Below, piece after piece: positions 1-11,209 of a stretch of DNA of 64,000 nucleotides. Within the stretch, counting starts at the first letter, position 1, and each line of letters opens with the position of its first letter. The DNA comes from Drosophila persimilis (lineage: Eukaryota > Arthropoda > Insecta > Diptera > Drosophilidae), in contig NW_020825324.1 of NCBI RefSeq assembly GCF_003286085.1, positions 1,612,001-1,676,000 of the forward strand. Direction: 5' to 3'. The notes under the pieces were generated by a model. It was not told where the DNA came from. It ran no database searches and was given only the letters and a program-made list of their open reading frames with translations. The translations under genes were made by a program, and so were the position numbers.

Positions 1-114
1 GAGAGCCTTCCCAAATTGATTCTAAAGAAAGACATAGTCTTGGAGAAAACGAAGTGGATGGCGCCTCTGCTTGTACGACTCGATCGTCGCCTTCAGAAGA
101 TAGATAACGCATAG
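1..114 (+). CDS. possible 3' end of a coding exon (truncated by window edge)
   Basis: From base 1 the first frame is open for 37 codons and stops at 112-114 (TAG). The peptide is rich in Lys, Arg and Leu and has a segment reading MAPLLVRLDRR. Its composition looks more protein-like than the surrounding simple-sequence DNA, but a run of this length occurs often by chance. I recognise no family. It could be the last exon of a gene to the left of the window or a relic. Confidence 0.15.
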   Translation, partial: ESLPKLILKKDIVLEKTKWMAPLLVRLDRRLQKIDNA

Positions 115-2090
115 AAAATGAAATGTTCTGATTTGAAAGGAATGACATAGAAATACAGACTATTGTCACCATTGATTTTCCTGATTGATGTTCGTAATAC
201 ATCAAACAACCCACAAGATGCGTTTCTTAGATGGGATCCTCTTCGAGAGACTTTAAAAAGATGTTCGCTTTTAGAGCAGAAAGAGCTTGGAACTTGGAAA
301 GCAGTCCAATTCTCTCAGGCAGGGTATGCCTTTGCTCGACTATCCACCAGCTGATGGCTAATCTCAATATTTCATTTTTATTGCCGGCACTCGAAACAAA
401 ACGTTGAACTCGGTCAAATTACTTTTGGGGATCCTCCTCTCTCTAAGACTCCCGTCTCAGAGTCTCACCCGTGTTCACCTCCGGTGCACGCACCCTCATC
501 ACATCTTTTCATAAATATTTGGTTGCCGCTGAGCAAAATGAAATTCCACAGCAGCTCGAGCTAAAAGTGCAATGTCATGACAAATACACAAAGTAAGGAC
601 TCACAGCCAGGAAAGGGCGATGAAATGGAGGAGACGGGCACAAGATCCCAGGAAAGGCACGCACTTCCCAAACAGTTATGCCCCACCCGTCCACTCCATG
701 TAGCTTCCTGTCGCTTACTGTCTCCTTTCTCCCTCAGGCGGTGATTAACGATCGCGGCACACGGCGGAAAAGATGAAAGTCTGCGAAGGAAGCTCCACTA
801 TTGGGAGTACGAGCCGCAGAACATGGGGGAGCACTTTCCCTGAAACTATGCTTCATGCTCCTGCACCCAATCATATACCCTTGGGGGGCAGCATTCCTAA
901 GCAAGAAAAACATTTTCATTCCAAGGCGTTTACTGTGCGCCCCGTGCGTGGGGCAGTGGGGGCGGGTGGTGTGGCGTGGGGGGTGGCTCGGCAGTTGTTT
1001 GAACTTATCTAAATTGTTTTGCCATATTGTTTTCTTATGCCATGTGTGTCGTCCTCTCTATAGAGGAGTATGGAGTGAGTATTCTCCAATACCCTTCCAT
1101 CTCTTCGCCAGTGGAAAGTCCCATTGTCTTTGGCAAATTTGCTTTACTTGCACTGCTGCTTATTCATTGACTTTTGTGTTTTGTGCCATTTTCAAATGCC
1201 TTCATTTTGACTTGCTCTGCCATTCGATGGCTCTCTCTCTCTCTCTCTGTCAGACCTCTCCTGTCCTTCTCTTTCTCTGGCTGGCTGGCTGGCTGGCTGG
1301 CTTTCATTCTCCGTACCGTACGTGTCTATTATTGGTATTTGCTGAATGAATGGATTGTACGTGCCCGGAGGCATTTCGAATAACTTTTTTTCTTTCTCTC
1401 TGGTCTGGCGTTTTCCTACTGTTTTTCTCTTCTTTCTGGTTGTTTTTGTGGCGCACATGCTTGCATTGCTTCTCCTCGCAGTCTGACTCTCTCTATCTCT
1501 ATCTCCATCTTTCCCTTGCTCTATCTCTATCTCTATCTCGTTCTTCTGCTGTATGGTTTGTGGTGATGTTCCGCCTTTCTCTTGTTCTCGTGTGCGTGAC
1601 TGGTTTGCTGCCATCTGCCGTCTCTGTTGCTCCTGCAGTGGTTACAATTTTGCGGTGGGATTCTAAGCGATTTTACATTGTTATTGTGATTATTGCCAGG
1701 CGGTGCTTACACACACACACACAAACAAATACTGCACACACATGTGTAGTTGCATAAATACATACATACATATATATATATGTATGTATCCTCGAGGAAT
1801 GTTGGCTTTATTTATACATGCATTTATTTGTTGATGGCGTATTTTTGTTTATTCATGTACGAGTATTCATACGCAATGTCGAAAATAATCGTTAATATGC
1901 TGATAAAATACGCCCCCCTCTCTCTCCCCCCCCCCCCCCCCCCCACACACACAATAAAATATAGTATGTGTATCTCTCTCCCCTCCCCGTTTCTGTGTCA
2001 ACAGTTGGCTTCATTTTTCATTTCAATACATTGCATTCTCCCCATGCACAACCATCCACAGCTTAGGGTCCAGAGGTCCAGCCAAATATG
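115..2090. other. intergenic, microsatellite-rich, no gene seen
   Basis: No convincing coding region. Contents include a (CT)n run at 1231-1248, a (CTGG)n tetranucleotide run near 1279-1301, long pyrimidine-rich tracts at 1380-1550, an (AC)n run near 1710, a TA/CATA run at 1760-1790 and a homopolymeric C run at about 1926-1943 followed by (AC)n. ORFs here are by-products of the pyrimidine bias. Confidence 0.6.
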
Positions 2091-2099
2091 CTAATAAAA

Positions 2100-2580
2100 T
2101 CCCGTAATGCATTGACTAATACACAAGCGGAGCGCTACCCCGTACCCCATATGCAGGCAACACTTTACGGCCGGAAATGGGCAAACTTTGATGGTGGTGT
2201 GTGACCTCTGGCCATCTGGGTATGTTGCACTCAGAACGGATATGGACAACCCCACAGGCACTGGGATACCAAATGCATCGATGGGGTCCATAACTATATC
2301 GGAAGAACAAGCTGACGTATCCTCAAATGACAAGTCTGGTAACTATGGGAGTTTCATGGCAGATGATTCTCATATATTGTTCGGGTAATTTCCATTGGCA
2401 TTCCAAGCTATCAATATTCATATCGTTAGGTAGATCTTCTTCATATACACCTTTCATTTTGGCTGTAAGCAGAGTATGTAGACACCACGGAGATCGGAAG
2501 ACTATTGGCATAAGAACGATCGATTGAACAAGATCAAAAGATAGCCGATCACTCGGTCTAGGCTTCAGTTTTGTCATCAT
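2100..2580 (-). pseudogene. possible decayed or fast-evolving coding region, unidentified
   Basis: On the minus strand an ATG at 2580 opens an 85-codon frame ending at 2323. Immediately downstream a second frame is open from 2333 to 2091. Both peptides have balanced, non-repetitive composition, unlike the low-complexity neighbours (segments such as MKGVYEEDLPNDMNID and DIVMDPIDAFGIPVPVGL). The two frames abut as if one coding region had shifted frame, or an intron lies between them. I recognise no domain. It could also be chance open sequence; no poly(A) signal or promoter supports it. Confidence 0.22.
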
Positions 2581-3278
2581 TTAACAGACTTTGTTGGTAT
2601 CTCCACTCTACATCCCACACATAAGTTTCCCCATCTCGCAGATACACACACACACACACACACACACACATCACGACCTGGTCGTGTAGTTGTTAGATAT
2701 ATTTAAAGTCGGGGCGATGGGCAATGGGCGTTGGGGTGGGGTGGGGTGAATAAAATGGAATAAAATGCAGATTGAATTTGAGGGCGACAACTTTGCTGAC
2801 GTTGGCGACGACAACAGAGAGTAATATTACTCACACTCATATACACATACACCCGCATAGATACACACCCACACACACACATGCACACGCAGGGACCGTA
2901 AAAAATAAGCAAGTAATGCGAAAAATACAAAACCCACATTGCCCCTTCCAAAGGGGCCAAAGGAGCGAGGAGAACGAGAACGAGAGGAGGATAAGGACTC
3001 CTTCCCACCCGTGGGAGGCTGGCTATATACTATAAGTACGATATGTAGTTTGACGTTATCCAACACTGAGGACAAATGCGAAGGCTGAAGGGATAAAAGT
3101 GGAGAGTGGAGCGGTGGACCGGTGGAGCGGTGGAGCGGCGGCTAGATGGCTGGAGAAGTCGACGTGATCGTATGCGAATGCGATTGTGCGGGTGTATTAT
3201 GTATTTGGTGCATTTTAAATCGGATTACTTAAAGCAACAACAACCATGTGCGGCTTTAGCTTTTGTTGTTCCACACAC

Positions 3279-3443
3279 CGACAACGACAAGGACAACGGC
3301 AACGGCAACGACAACGACAACGACAACGACAACGGCAACGTTGATGCGTGAAGCTGTCGGATTGGTTTGGGTTTGGGTTTGGGTTTGGGTCGGGATTGGG
3401 CTGCTTTCGGAATAGGTGGGTGTGGGTGTGGGTGTGGGTGTGG
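3279..3443. repeat. cluster of three hexanucleotide arrays (AACGAC, TTTGGG, GTGGGT)
   Basis: Seen directly: imperfect AACGAC/AACGGC units at about 3279-3340, four perfect TTTGGG units at 3366-3389, then GTGGGT units at about 3416-3443. All have a period of six although the motifs are unrelated. The TTTGGG block resembles the telomeric repeats of some protists, but in a Drosophila interstitial context it is just a microsatellite. Confidence 0.85.
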
Positions 3444-5537
3444 ATGTGCCTCTGCCTGTGGCTGTTGGGGAGTCCTGCATGTGTGAGCGGCAGTTTAGTT
3501 CTCTCCTTGTTGCCGTCATCCGTAGTCAATGCTGCGCCCATAAACCGTTTATTATTATTTCAAATTTTTCCTTCAGCTTTGGCAAATATTTTCCAATCAC
3601 ATTGCGAAACATCGATAGACACGTGGAAATGCAGCGTGCCACATCCACAGAGTAGACCCATCCCGGCTGAGGGCTGGCAAATGTGTTGGCAACGTGTCGG
3701 CATTCGATGAGAAACTGCATGACACACTTGACAAGCCCAGGCATCCCTTTGGGCGGAGCTAGAGCCGGAGCTGGAGCACGATTCGGTTCGGCTGTCAATC
3801 GGTCCGCTTATCAATCCATCAATCAAGTGGCTTCTAGGAGAGTGGCCAAACAAACTGTAATGAAGCAAACGACATGCCTGAATGTTCGTTCATGTTTTTG
3901 GACTTTGTTCGGCCACAGGGCGAGGTGCATAGATTGAATAAATAAACTGACCATTCGAGTTCAAACAACAGAAAGCCACTTGAAGTGCGATTACAATGAT
4001 GGCGGATTCCATTGGGGACCCAACCAAATCACAACAAATGTACATACAAGCAATCGAGAACATTTAATTTCAGCTAATTTCATTCGCTCACAAAATCCAT
4101 AAGCCCCAAATTACTCAACTGATTTCCGCACGAAACAAGAAGCATGAAGCATGAAGCATGCAGCGTGCAGCATGCAGCTTGGCAATCAATCAGTTGCATT
4201 AGACACTCACTCAATCTGCATTTACACACTTTCAATTATGCGAAATATAAATTTAATTCGTGCCCCCATTTCGGGGCAGGCAATCCATCAAAGGCACCAG
4301 TTCTGGGTCCGGGCTTTGCCTTAATTGTAGTCAATCAGGGGATTAAATGTTTTGTGGCAATTGTACCATAAATAACCCCAGAATGTCTTTAACTTCCTTT
4401 GAGGGTCAGTGATTGTCCTTCTGTGCGGGGCAATGGCAATGGCAATGTCAATGGCATTGGCAATGGCAATCCATCTATCCATCCATCAATTGGAAAGTGC
4501 ATTTCATTTCATTTAATCAATGCAGGAATATACATTATTTTTCCCCATTTATTCAGCATTCTGCAAAAATATGCAGATCCAAAGCAGCTCTCTGCTCAAC
4601 AATTCAACAATGCTCCGATGCACTTGACTTGTTCTGGACTCTGGACTCCGGACGAAGACGCGACGGAGAGGGAGAGGGAGAGAAGCAGAGGGCAGCATCC
4701 CCCGTGTAGCTTGGCTGAATTGGAGTTGAATTTTCCAATTGTTTATCTAACGATTGAAACGAATTATGAGCAATTAGGGGGAGAGGGAGGTTACCGTGGC
4801 CTTGGGTCGGGGGCTGGGACTGGGACTGGGCCTGGGGCTGCCATCAATCTTTATCGCCCAAATGGAAACTGCAAACTGAAATAGCGACGGCAGCAGCAAG
4901 CAGCAGCGGAAATAGAAGTGCGCGGCATAAGTGCACTTCCGGTGTTGCAGTTGATGCACCGCATTGCCAGCCGCCACATCCACATCCACATCCACATCCA
5001 TGTGGCATGTGCGCACCCGGCTATCATTTCACTAACGAGATTTGCACATTGTTGCAGCTGACAGGGCGGCCAAAGGAGTGCAAGTGGCATGGCAGTGGCT
5101 GCAACAGCCATGCAGGCAGCTGGCTGCCAAATTCAAAATTTCCCCACAATCCGGAGCATTTGTGCCATTTTTCACAACGCCATTCGAATCTGTATCTGTA
5201 TCTATTGCCATTTGTAATAATATTGGGCAGCGCCATTGCCATCGCCATCGCAATAGCCCGACTCCACTCCACTCCATTCCACACCACTGCTTGGCCATGC
5301 AACAGTTGCATGTCTTTCGGCCCTGTACATACAGTCAGCTGTCCGTTGAGCGAACACTCCGATTACCTATTCGAGTTCGATTCGCTCCAAGCTGTTTCAC
5401 TGTCAGTGCAGCACGTACGGTGCTTGGCGAAACTATAAGTCAGTCAAATCCCCCAGGAGAACGAAGACAGAGAGTGAGAGAAATTTATTGAAGCGCCGAA
5501 GACCATAGGGCAGAGTCGAAATGTAATGCGTGTGCGC

Positions 5538-5557
5538 TTATCGATTGTATTCGATAA
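5538..5557. promoter_or_regulatory. inverted pair of CGATA boxes (BEAF-32/DREF-like)
   Basis: TTATCGA at 5538-5544 and its exact reverse complement TCGATAA at 5551-5557 are separated by six bases. CGATA is the core recognised by the insulator protein BEAF-32 and overlaps the DREF element. The arrangement is seen; binding is inference. No adjacent gene start was identified. Confidence 0.25.
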
Positions 5558-6480
5558 CTGATCACACTCCAGAACTCTTCCGATAAACCATTTTTAAGTT
5601 TATGTTACGCACAGTACTTTCCATGTACGCATGTACCTCTGTATCTCTATATCTCTGAATTGGCATCTGTCAAATGCACCTGCAACATCACCATGGGGTT
5701 CGTTTGTTTCCGCTTAGACTGCAGCTGCGGTTGGCACCTCCCGACTTGCCCCGGGGCTGCCCAGGGTTCAGTGCCCCTGGCACTCGCTGCCCCGATGATC
5801 ACCGGACAGGCTTTAACCATTAACCGAATGGATACGTGGTTAGGTAATTTGCACACAGCAAACAGTTTGACTCTGTCCACTTTGGGGACGGCGACACGGA
5901 GGAGACAGAGTCCAGGTTTCGTCCAGGTTCTGTGGTTGCCAAGCTAAACGATCAGAGGGTAAACCGACAAACACGGACCACAAGAGGTCACTTACGAGAA
6001 ATGTAATGACAGAGGGACAGGCAGAGGCAGAGGTATATTTCCGCCTAGAAAAGCTATTTTTTACGGCACTTGATTGATCCACCCAATCCACAGTCCCAGG
6101 CCCAGGCTCAGGCCCAGGCCTCTGGTTATGCCATATCCCAGGCCCAGTTTTCTGGCGAGCATCGAAATAAAACACCAAAAATATTTCCGTGTGCAAAATG
6201 TGAAACATTCTCCATTCTCCTGACCGGACGGTCAGTGGCCCCTCGGCACTGGGGCCAATTGTAGTTTAGGCCGCAAATTGAGTGCTTTGTTCTGTTGCTT
6301 TTTGTATTATTTGTTCCAAAAAAATGTCCTAAAACGCTCCGCATGTAGCCGTACTGGTACAGTGAAACTGGACGGGAAAGGGAAATAAAATGAAAGAAAT
6401 CATAATAAAATCAATAAGCGGCTTAAACGAGACCAGCACCAGCAGTAGTATTGGATGTGAGAAGTTAAATATTCAGCAAA

Positions 6481-6524
6481 AGCAGAGGCAGAAGCAGAGG
6501 TAGAGGCAGAGGCAGAGGCAGAGA
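6481..6524. repeat. AGGCAG hexanucleotide array
   Basis: Imperfect (AGGCAG)n array, read on the plus strand, grading from AAGCAG to AGGCAG units. It is purine-rich and noncoding as far as can be seen. Confidence 0.8.
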
Positions 6525-8154
6525 GAACAAGTGCCAACCAGGTCCACTTTCCACTTGTTATCCGTATCCTCATCCTTAGGGGCCGTAGAGCGATCCAGGC
6601 ATCCAGGAGGCGTCCGTGGAACTGCAGCCGCTCCACCAAGGAATGGAATGGAGAAATAAAAATGATTTATAAATTGCTTATTTGTCAAAAGCACAGACAT
6701 AGCCACAAAACCACACGGCCAGAGGAGTCAGAGCAGCCAGAGCAGCCACAGCAGAACCAAACGGCCACAGAAGAGCTCGCAAATCTGCAAAAATAACGAG
6801 TGGCATCTGAATCTGAACCTGAAGCTGAATCTCAATCTGAAGCTACGGGGGATATGGAATACATATACGGAAGGAAAGAAGGAAGTATATGGCAACACCC
6901 ACTGCCTGGCATCGCACACACTTGAGTCGCCTCCACTTGAGAGCCACAAACTAGCCAAGAGAAAGAGACTGCCCCCAAGGCTGTTGATGCGGAGATGGGA
7001 ATGGGAATGGGGATGGGTATGGGGATGGGGATGGGGGTGGGGATTGGGGCAAGTCGAAGTTGAAATCACATTATCGTAACTTTTCAATATCAAAGCGTAA
7101 ACATTGAGAGCCACCGAACGGATGAATGTTCATGTAAAGGTAGATCTGATGATGAGAGTCTGTTTTTGATATGCGGCTGATTGTCAGTCGCTTGATAGGC
7201 CCCCAGGATGTGTGTATGTATCATTGCAAATGGGTAGAATAATATCTCATATCAATATGGAAAAGCGCAAAAACCTACGCTAAGCATAATACCTTCGTAA
7301 AATAGAGCTAAAAAAAACCCCGTTTGAAAGCGGGAATTATGACATTTATTTACGAGTAGCACACAAACACAAATGGATGCGTCCCTTGAAAGCGACTCGC
7401 CATCAGCTGCCCTTTCCGCGATTCAGATTCATGGTTTAGTATCTCCGAGTGGCGAGGGAGGAGGTGGGAGGTAGGAGGCGGCCGTTAACGAGGGTATTTA
7501 GGACTCGACGCCTAATTAGCGCATTTCACATCTATAATTCTGGGGGACAAAGCAAATGCCAAAAACCGATTACTGTCCTCATTCGGTTGGGGAAATGCAA
7601 ATGCAAATGCAGATGCAGATGCAGCGAAACAAAGGTATACCATCGATACAGATACATTTGTGTATTGGTTATAATGGAAACATTGAATCCGCAGGTCAGG
7701 GATTTACACCTGAACACAAAAGAGACCCGGAATCACTGGCAACAGGACAGTACGTACAGTAGTCTGTGGCATCTAAACGAGGGATTTACTTAAATTTAGA
7801 TGCATTCTTCCTTTATTTCATTTGCGATTCCCCAAACTTGAGACAAATATGTATCTCATTTGATGTCTTTCCATCAAGCTTTTATCTGCTGAACGAAACG
7901 CTTGCGGTTGGCATTTCGCGCTTTCTTTTGGCACCACCCATCAGATAGGAGTGTGCATGTATGCACTATATGCACATCTGATGGTCAGGAACATTTAGCC
8001 TTATGCGGGAGTCACAAGCTTTTCAAATGCCACGTAATCAATTCGTGGAATGCGATGCAGTGTTGCCAGTTTTCACTGTCACATCAGTGACTACCTGGAA
8101 TTGCAATCGGAATCGCAGTCAGCGCCAGAAAAAGCCAACCAGATAGAGACATAT

Positions 8155-8192
8155 CCATACAGCCATACAGCCATACAGCCATACAGCCATAG
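8155..8192. repeat. CCATACAG octanucleotide tandem array
   Basis: Four perfect CCATACAG units (8155-8186) followed by a partial one. The period of eight is unusual here, where most arrays have a period of six or two. It is followed at about 8209-8245 by AACCAG units and at about 8490-8532 by CCAGCTCCAGCA-type units. Confidence 0.85.
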
Positions 8193-9823
8193 AGCGTCGG
8201 AGGGGGCACAACCAGAACCAGAACCAGGACCAGAACCCGAACCAAAAATAGACGGCAAAACTTGCGGTGCACTTTGACATTTTGGCGCATGTTGAATCAA
8301 GTGAAAACCCAATTACATGTCCCTCCCTATCTAGTCGCTTCACTGGCGACAAAACGAAACGTGCAGACAAGTTAACATTCTGGCCAACTGTTCCGCCAAC
8401 ACAACTTTACCACTTCGTCCCTCACCCCCCCAACCACCCGTCAGATCCCCATCGGGGTCTCTCTTTCTGACTCTGAATCTGACTCTGGCCCTCCAGCTCC
8501 AGCTCCAGCACCAGCACCAGCACCAGCACCAGCTCATCCGTTTGCCTTCTAGTCTGCTTATTACAAGAGTGGCGAACATTTTGTGGCCAGGTGAGTATGC
8601 GTATGTATCTGTGTGTGTGTGCATGTGTGTATGTGTGTGAAACACCTGCAACTGTGGCCAGGCGAGTGTGTTTAACGATGGGCAAAGGGATGCAAGGATG
8701 GGCACAGAGGACGATGCTCGGAGCAGGGACTGTGCCTTGCGACTGATAGCGAAGGATATGGAGCTATCTCTCTCTCTCTCTCTCTCTCCTTCTCTGTGTG
8801 CTCTTGATGCGCACGCAAATTATTGTTGCAATGAAACTTAAGCAGGTTAAACTTGTTGAAATTCTTCCACAGCATCCCTCCCTGCATCCCTCCTCCTTTG
8901 GCCCATGGCCAATGCAATGATTCAGATATCATCGCAAGTCGCGGATGTTTAACGAGATTTGGAATATGATGAGTCCGCGGCGAGCAGCAGAAGGGAAGCT
9001 CGAATTGTTGGAGGAAAATTGAAAAGTTTAGAGGATAACGAAGCGGAGATTAAGCAGGGAAAGCATCGAAGGTTAGCGGAAATGGAAAGTGAAACCGCAA
9101 CCGCAAGAGTAAGAGTTCTTTGAAAGGATTCACAGATGGCTGGACGACTGGAAGTCGCTCTGCAAATATTGAAAATATTGAAACAAATTGAATGTGGAAT
9201 TCTTTTATTTCGAATTGAGAAAACGGACCGTACCGGACCGGACTGGTTTCCATTCATATGCTAATGCGTTCAAGTTTAATTTTGATTGCGATTTCGAATG
9301 CACAATGAGTGCACGCATCGAAACGAAAGTAAAACTTAGCTTCAATGGTTTCATTGGAATTTATTTTATGCAGATTGGCCTGTTGATGCTCCAAATGCAA
9401 TGTTGATGGTCCAACAAGAGCGGAATGGATGGAATAGGAATAGGCTGGTGTTTGGCTGACCGCGACGAGGACAGACTAGACCGGACCAGTGCATCCCGAT
9501 CCCTGCTAATTAGGAGCAAAAATGTTTCATAAAATAAATGGCGCAAATGCGAAAATAAATGGCCAAAAAGCCAAAGAGGCAAAGGGGCAAGCGGCCGTTT
9601 GATTGATGTCCTTGTGCGCTCATCATGGCACTTCTCTCTCTCCTCTCCTCTCCTCTCCTCCCCAATGCTCTTCTACTCTTCTGTGTGTCTGTTTCAGTGG
9701 TTGTGTCCTGTCATCCGCAGGCTGATGGCCAAAACAAGCTCCGCTATATATCTTTTTTTGTATTTGTTTTGCCATTTTTGTTTTTCCCGAACAGTTTCAG
9801 TTGGCTTCGGTCTCCACGTCCAT

Positions 9824-11209
9824 TCACCACTGCGGCTTGCCACTGCCGCAGAGGTTGTAGAAGGTGGCACAGAAGATATAGACACCGCCGGCGATGTGAA
9901 AGACAATGCGCCAATTCTCGATGGTGGGCCCGTGGTGGATCACGTGGCCGGCGATCATGGGGGCCGTGAGGCCGATCAGATTGGCCGCGCAGTTGGTGAT
10001 GGAGATGAGCAGGCCGGCGAAGCGGGGCGAGAGGTCCAGGTGGTTGATCTTGAAACCGGAGTAGATGGCCCCGTTGAGGCCCAGGCCCAGCACGAACACG
10101 ATGATGGTGAGGATGAGGCTCTCATGGACGTATCCCACCACGATGAGGGCCAGGGCCGGGCCGTACTGCCCGAAGCTGTTCATGATCTTCCGCGTGGCCG
10201 TAATGGATAGCCTGTGGCGAATGAGGCCGTCGGCCACAATGGCAAACACGATGGCCATCAGCCACATGGCCAGATAGGGCAGCGACGAGAGCACTCCGTT
10301 CGCCTTGATGTTCACACTGAGAATGCGGTCCATGTAGGTGGGGAGCATCGTCATCAGAGTCTCGTAGCCGTAGTTCTGGCCGGCATGGGCCACCATGATG
10401 GCCCAGAAGAAGCGCGACTTGGCGAAGCTCAGGAACGGCGTACGTCCGGTGTCCTCCGGCTGGGCCTTCCAGATCATCTCGTTAATGTACTTACGCTCCG
10501 CTTCGGTGATCCTCTTGCTCGCCTGCGGGCTCTCAGGCACCAGACAGAGATAGAGCACGCACCAGACGGTGCTCAATATTCCGAACACGTAGAAGATCGA
10601 GGGCCAGCCGCCGTCGAAGCCGTACTCGGCCAGCAGGCCGCTCAGCGGCATCGAGATGATCGTCCCGAACTGGGCGCCCGCGTAGACGGCGGCCCCCGCC
10701 CGGGACCGCTCGTCGGGCGGGATCCAGACGGCCAGCAGGGAGTGGGTGCACGGCACTATGGGACCCTCGCCCAGGCCCTGGATGAAACGGACCACGCCGA
10801 GGGGAATGGGACCGCCCTCGCGGGCGGAGACAGGCACCACAAAGGCCGCCACCGAATTGAGCATCATGCCCCAGCCGAGGAAGTGCTTGGCCCCATAGTA
10901 CTTGATGAGGAAGCCGAACGGAATCTGGGTGAGGACGTAGCCGTAGAAGAAGCTGGACAGGATGTAGCCCTGCGTCTTGTAGCTCCACACGAACTCCCCT
11001 CCCTGGCTGTGCCGGTGGTCGTGGTCGCTGATGGCCGTGTGGTTGACCATCGCCACAATCGCCACGGACATGTTGGTACGCATCACATACGCATTGGCCA
11101 TTCCCAGGAAGAGCATGAAGATGACAAAGTTGCGGGCCTTGCGGCACGTCGGTATATCGCTGTCCTCCTCGTAGGATCTCGCTGTCGTCTGTTCGGCCTC
11201 GGGCGGCAT
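9824..11209 (-). CDS. SLC17-family (sodium/phosphate cotransporter-like) MFS transporter
   Basis: A 461-residue major facilitator superfamily protein of the SLC17 group (inorganic phosphate/organic anion cotransporters, sialin and VGLUT relatives), expected to move anions across the plasma or an organelle membrane. The first membrane segment starts near residue 28. It is followed by the family-typical MRTNMSVAIVAMVN (43-56), and N56-H-T58 is a possible glycosylation sequon in the first outer loop. The conserved RFIQGLGEG and the stretch IPPDERSRAGAAVYAGAQFG mark the fourth and fifth segments. The C-terminus GSGKPQW matches the usual SLC17 ending, so the protein looks complete. The ATG at 11209 gives a normal family N-terminus. 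A possible 3' splice site just upstream (minus strand TTTCATCCAG, ending about five bases before the ATG) suggests a 5' UTR intron. The coding region is intronless and much more GC-rich than its surroundings, which leaves long open frames on the antisense strand. Exact orthologue not assigned. Confidence 0.95.
   Translation of the reverse strand: MPPEAEQTTARSYEEDSDIPTCRKARNFVIFMLFLGMANAYVMRTNMSVAIVAMVNHTAISDHDHRHSQGGEFVWSYKTQGYILSSFFYGYVLTQIPFGFLIKYYGAKHFLGWGMMLNSVAAFVVPVSAREGGPIPLGVVRFIQGLGEGPIVPCTHSLLAVWIPPDERSRAGAAVYAGAQFGTIISMPLSGLLAEYGFDGGWPSIFYVFGILSTVWCVLYLCLVPESPQASKRITEAERKYINEMIWKAQPEDTGRTPFLSFAKSRFFWAIMVAHAGQNYGYETLMTMLPTYMDRILSVNIKANGVLSSLPYLAMWLMAIVFAIVADGLIRHRLSITATRKIMNSFGQYGPALALIVVGYVHESLILTIIVFVLGLGLNGAIYSGFKINHLDLSPRFAGLLISITNCAANLIGLTAPMIAGHVIHHGPTIENWRIVFHIAGGVYIFCATFYNLCGSGKPQW

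Larger units (their letters stand above)
2591..9823. other. long intergenic region with simple-sequence arrays
   Basis: No gene is seen over about 7 kb. The DNA alternates between AT-rich non-repetitive stretches and short arrays: (CA)n at 2645-2671, hexamers at 3279-3443, GGCAAT units around 4431-4470, CCACATC units near 4975-5000, GCAGAG units at 6481-6524, AAATGC units near 7592-7622, an octamer array at 8155-8192, AGCACC units near 8500-8532 and (CT)n near 8767-8788. ORFs of up to about 160 codons trace these arrays and were not accepted. Confidence 0.6.

Noticed and set aside
3366-3389. TTTGGG repeats as a telomere-like sequence
   Set aside because: Drosophila telomeres are maintained by retrotransposons, and this is four units within a cluster of other hexamer microsatellites.
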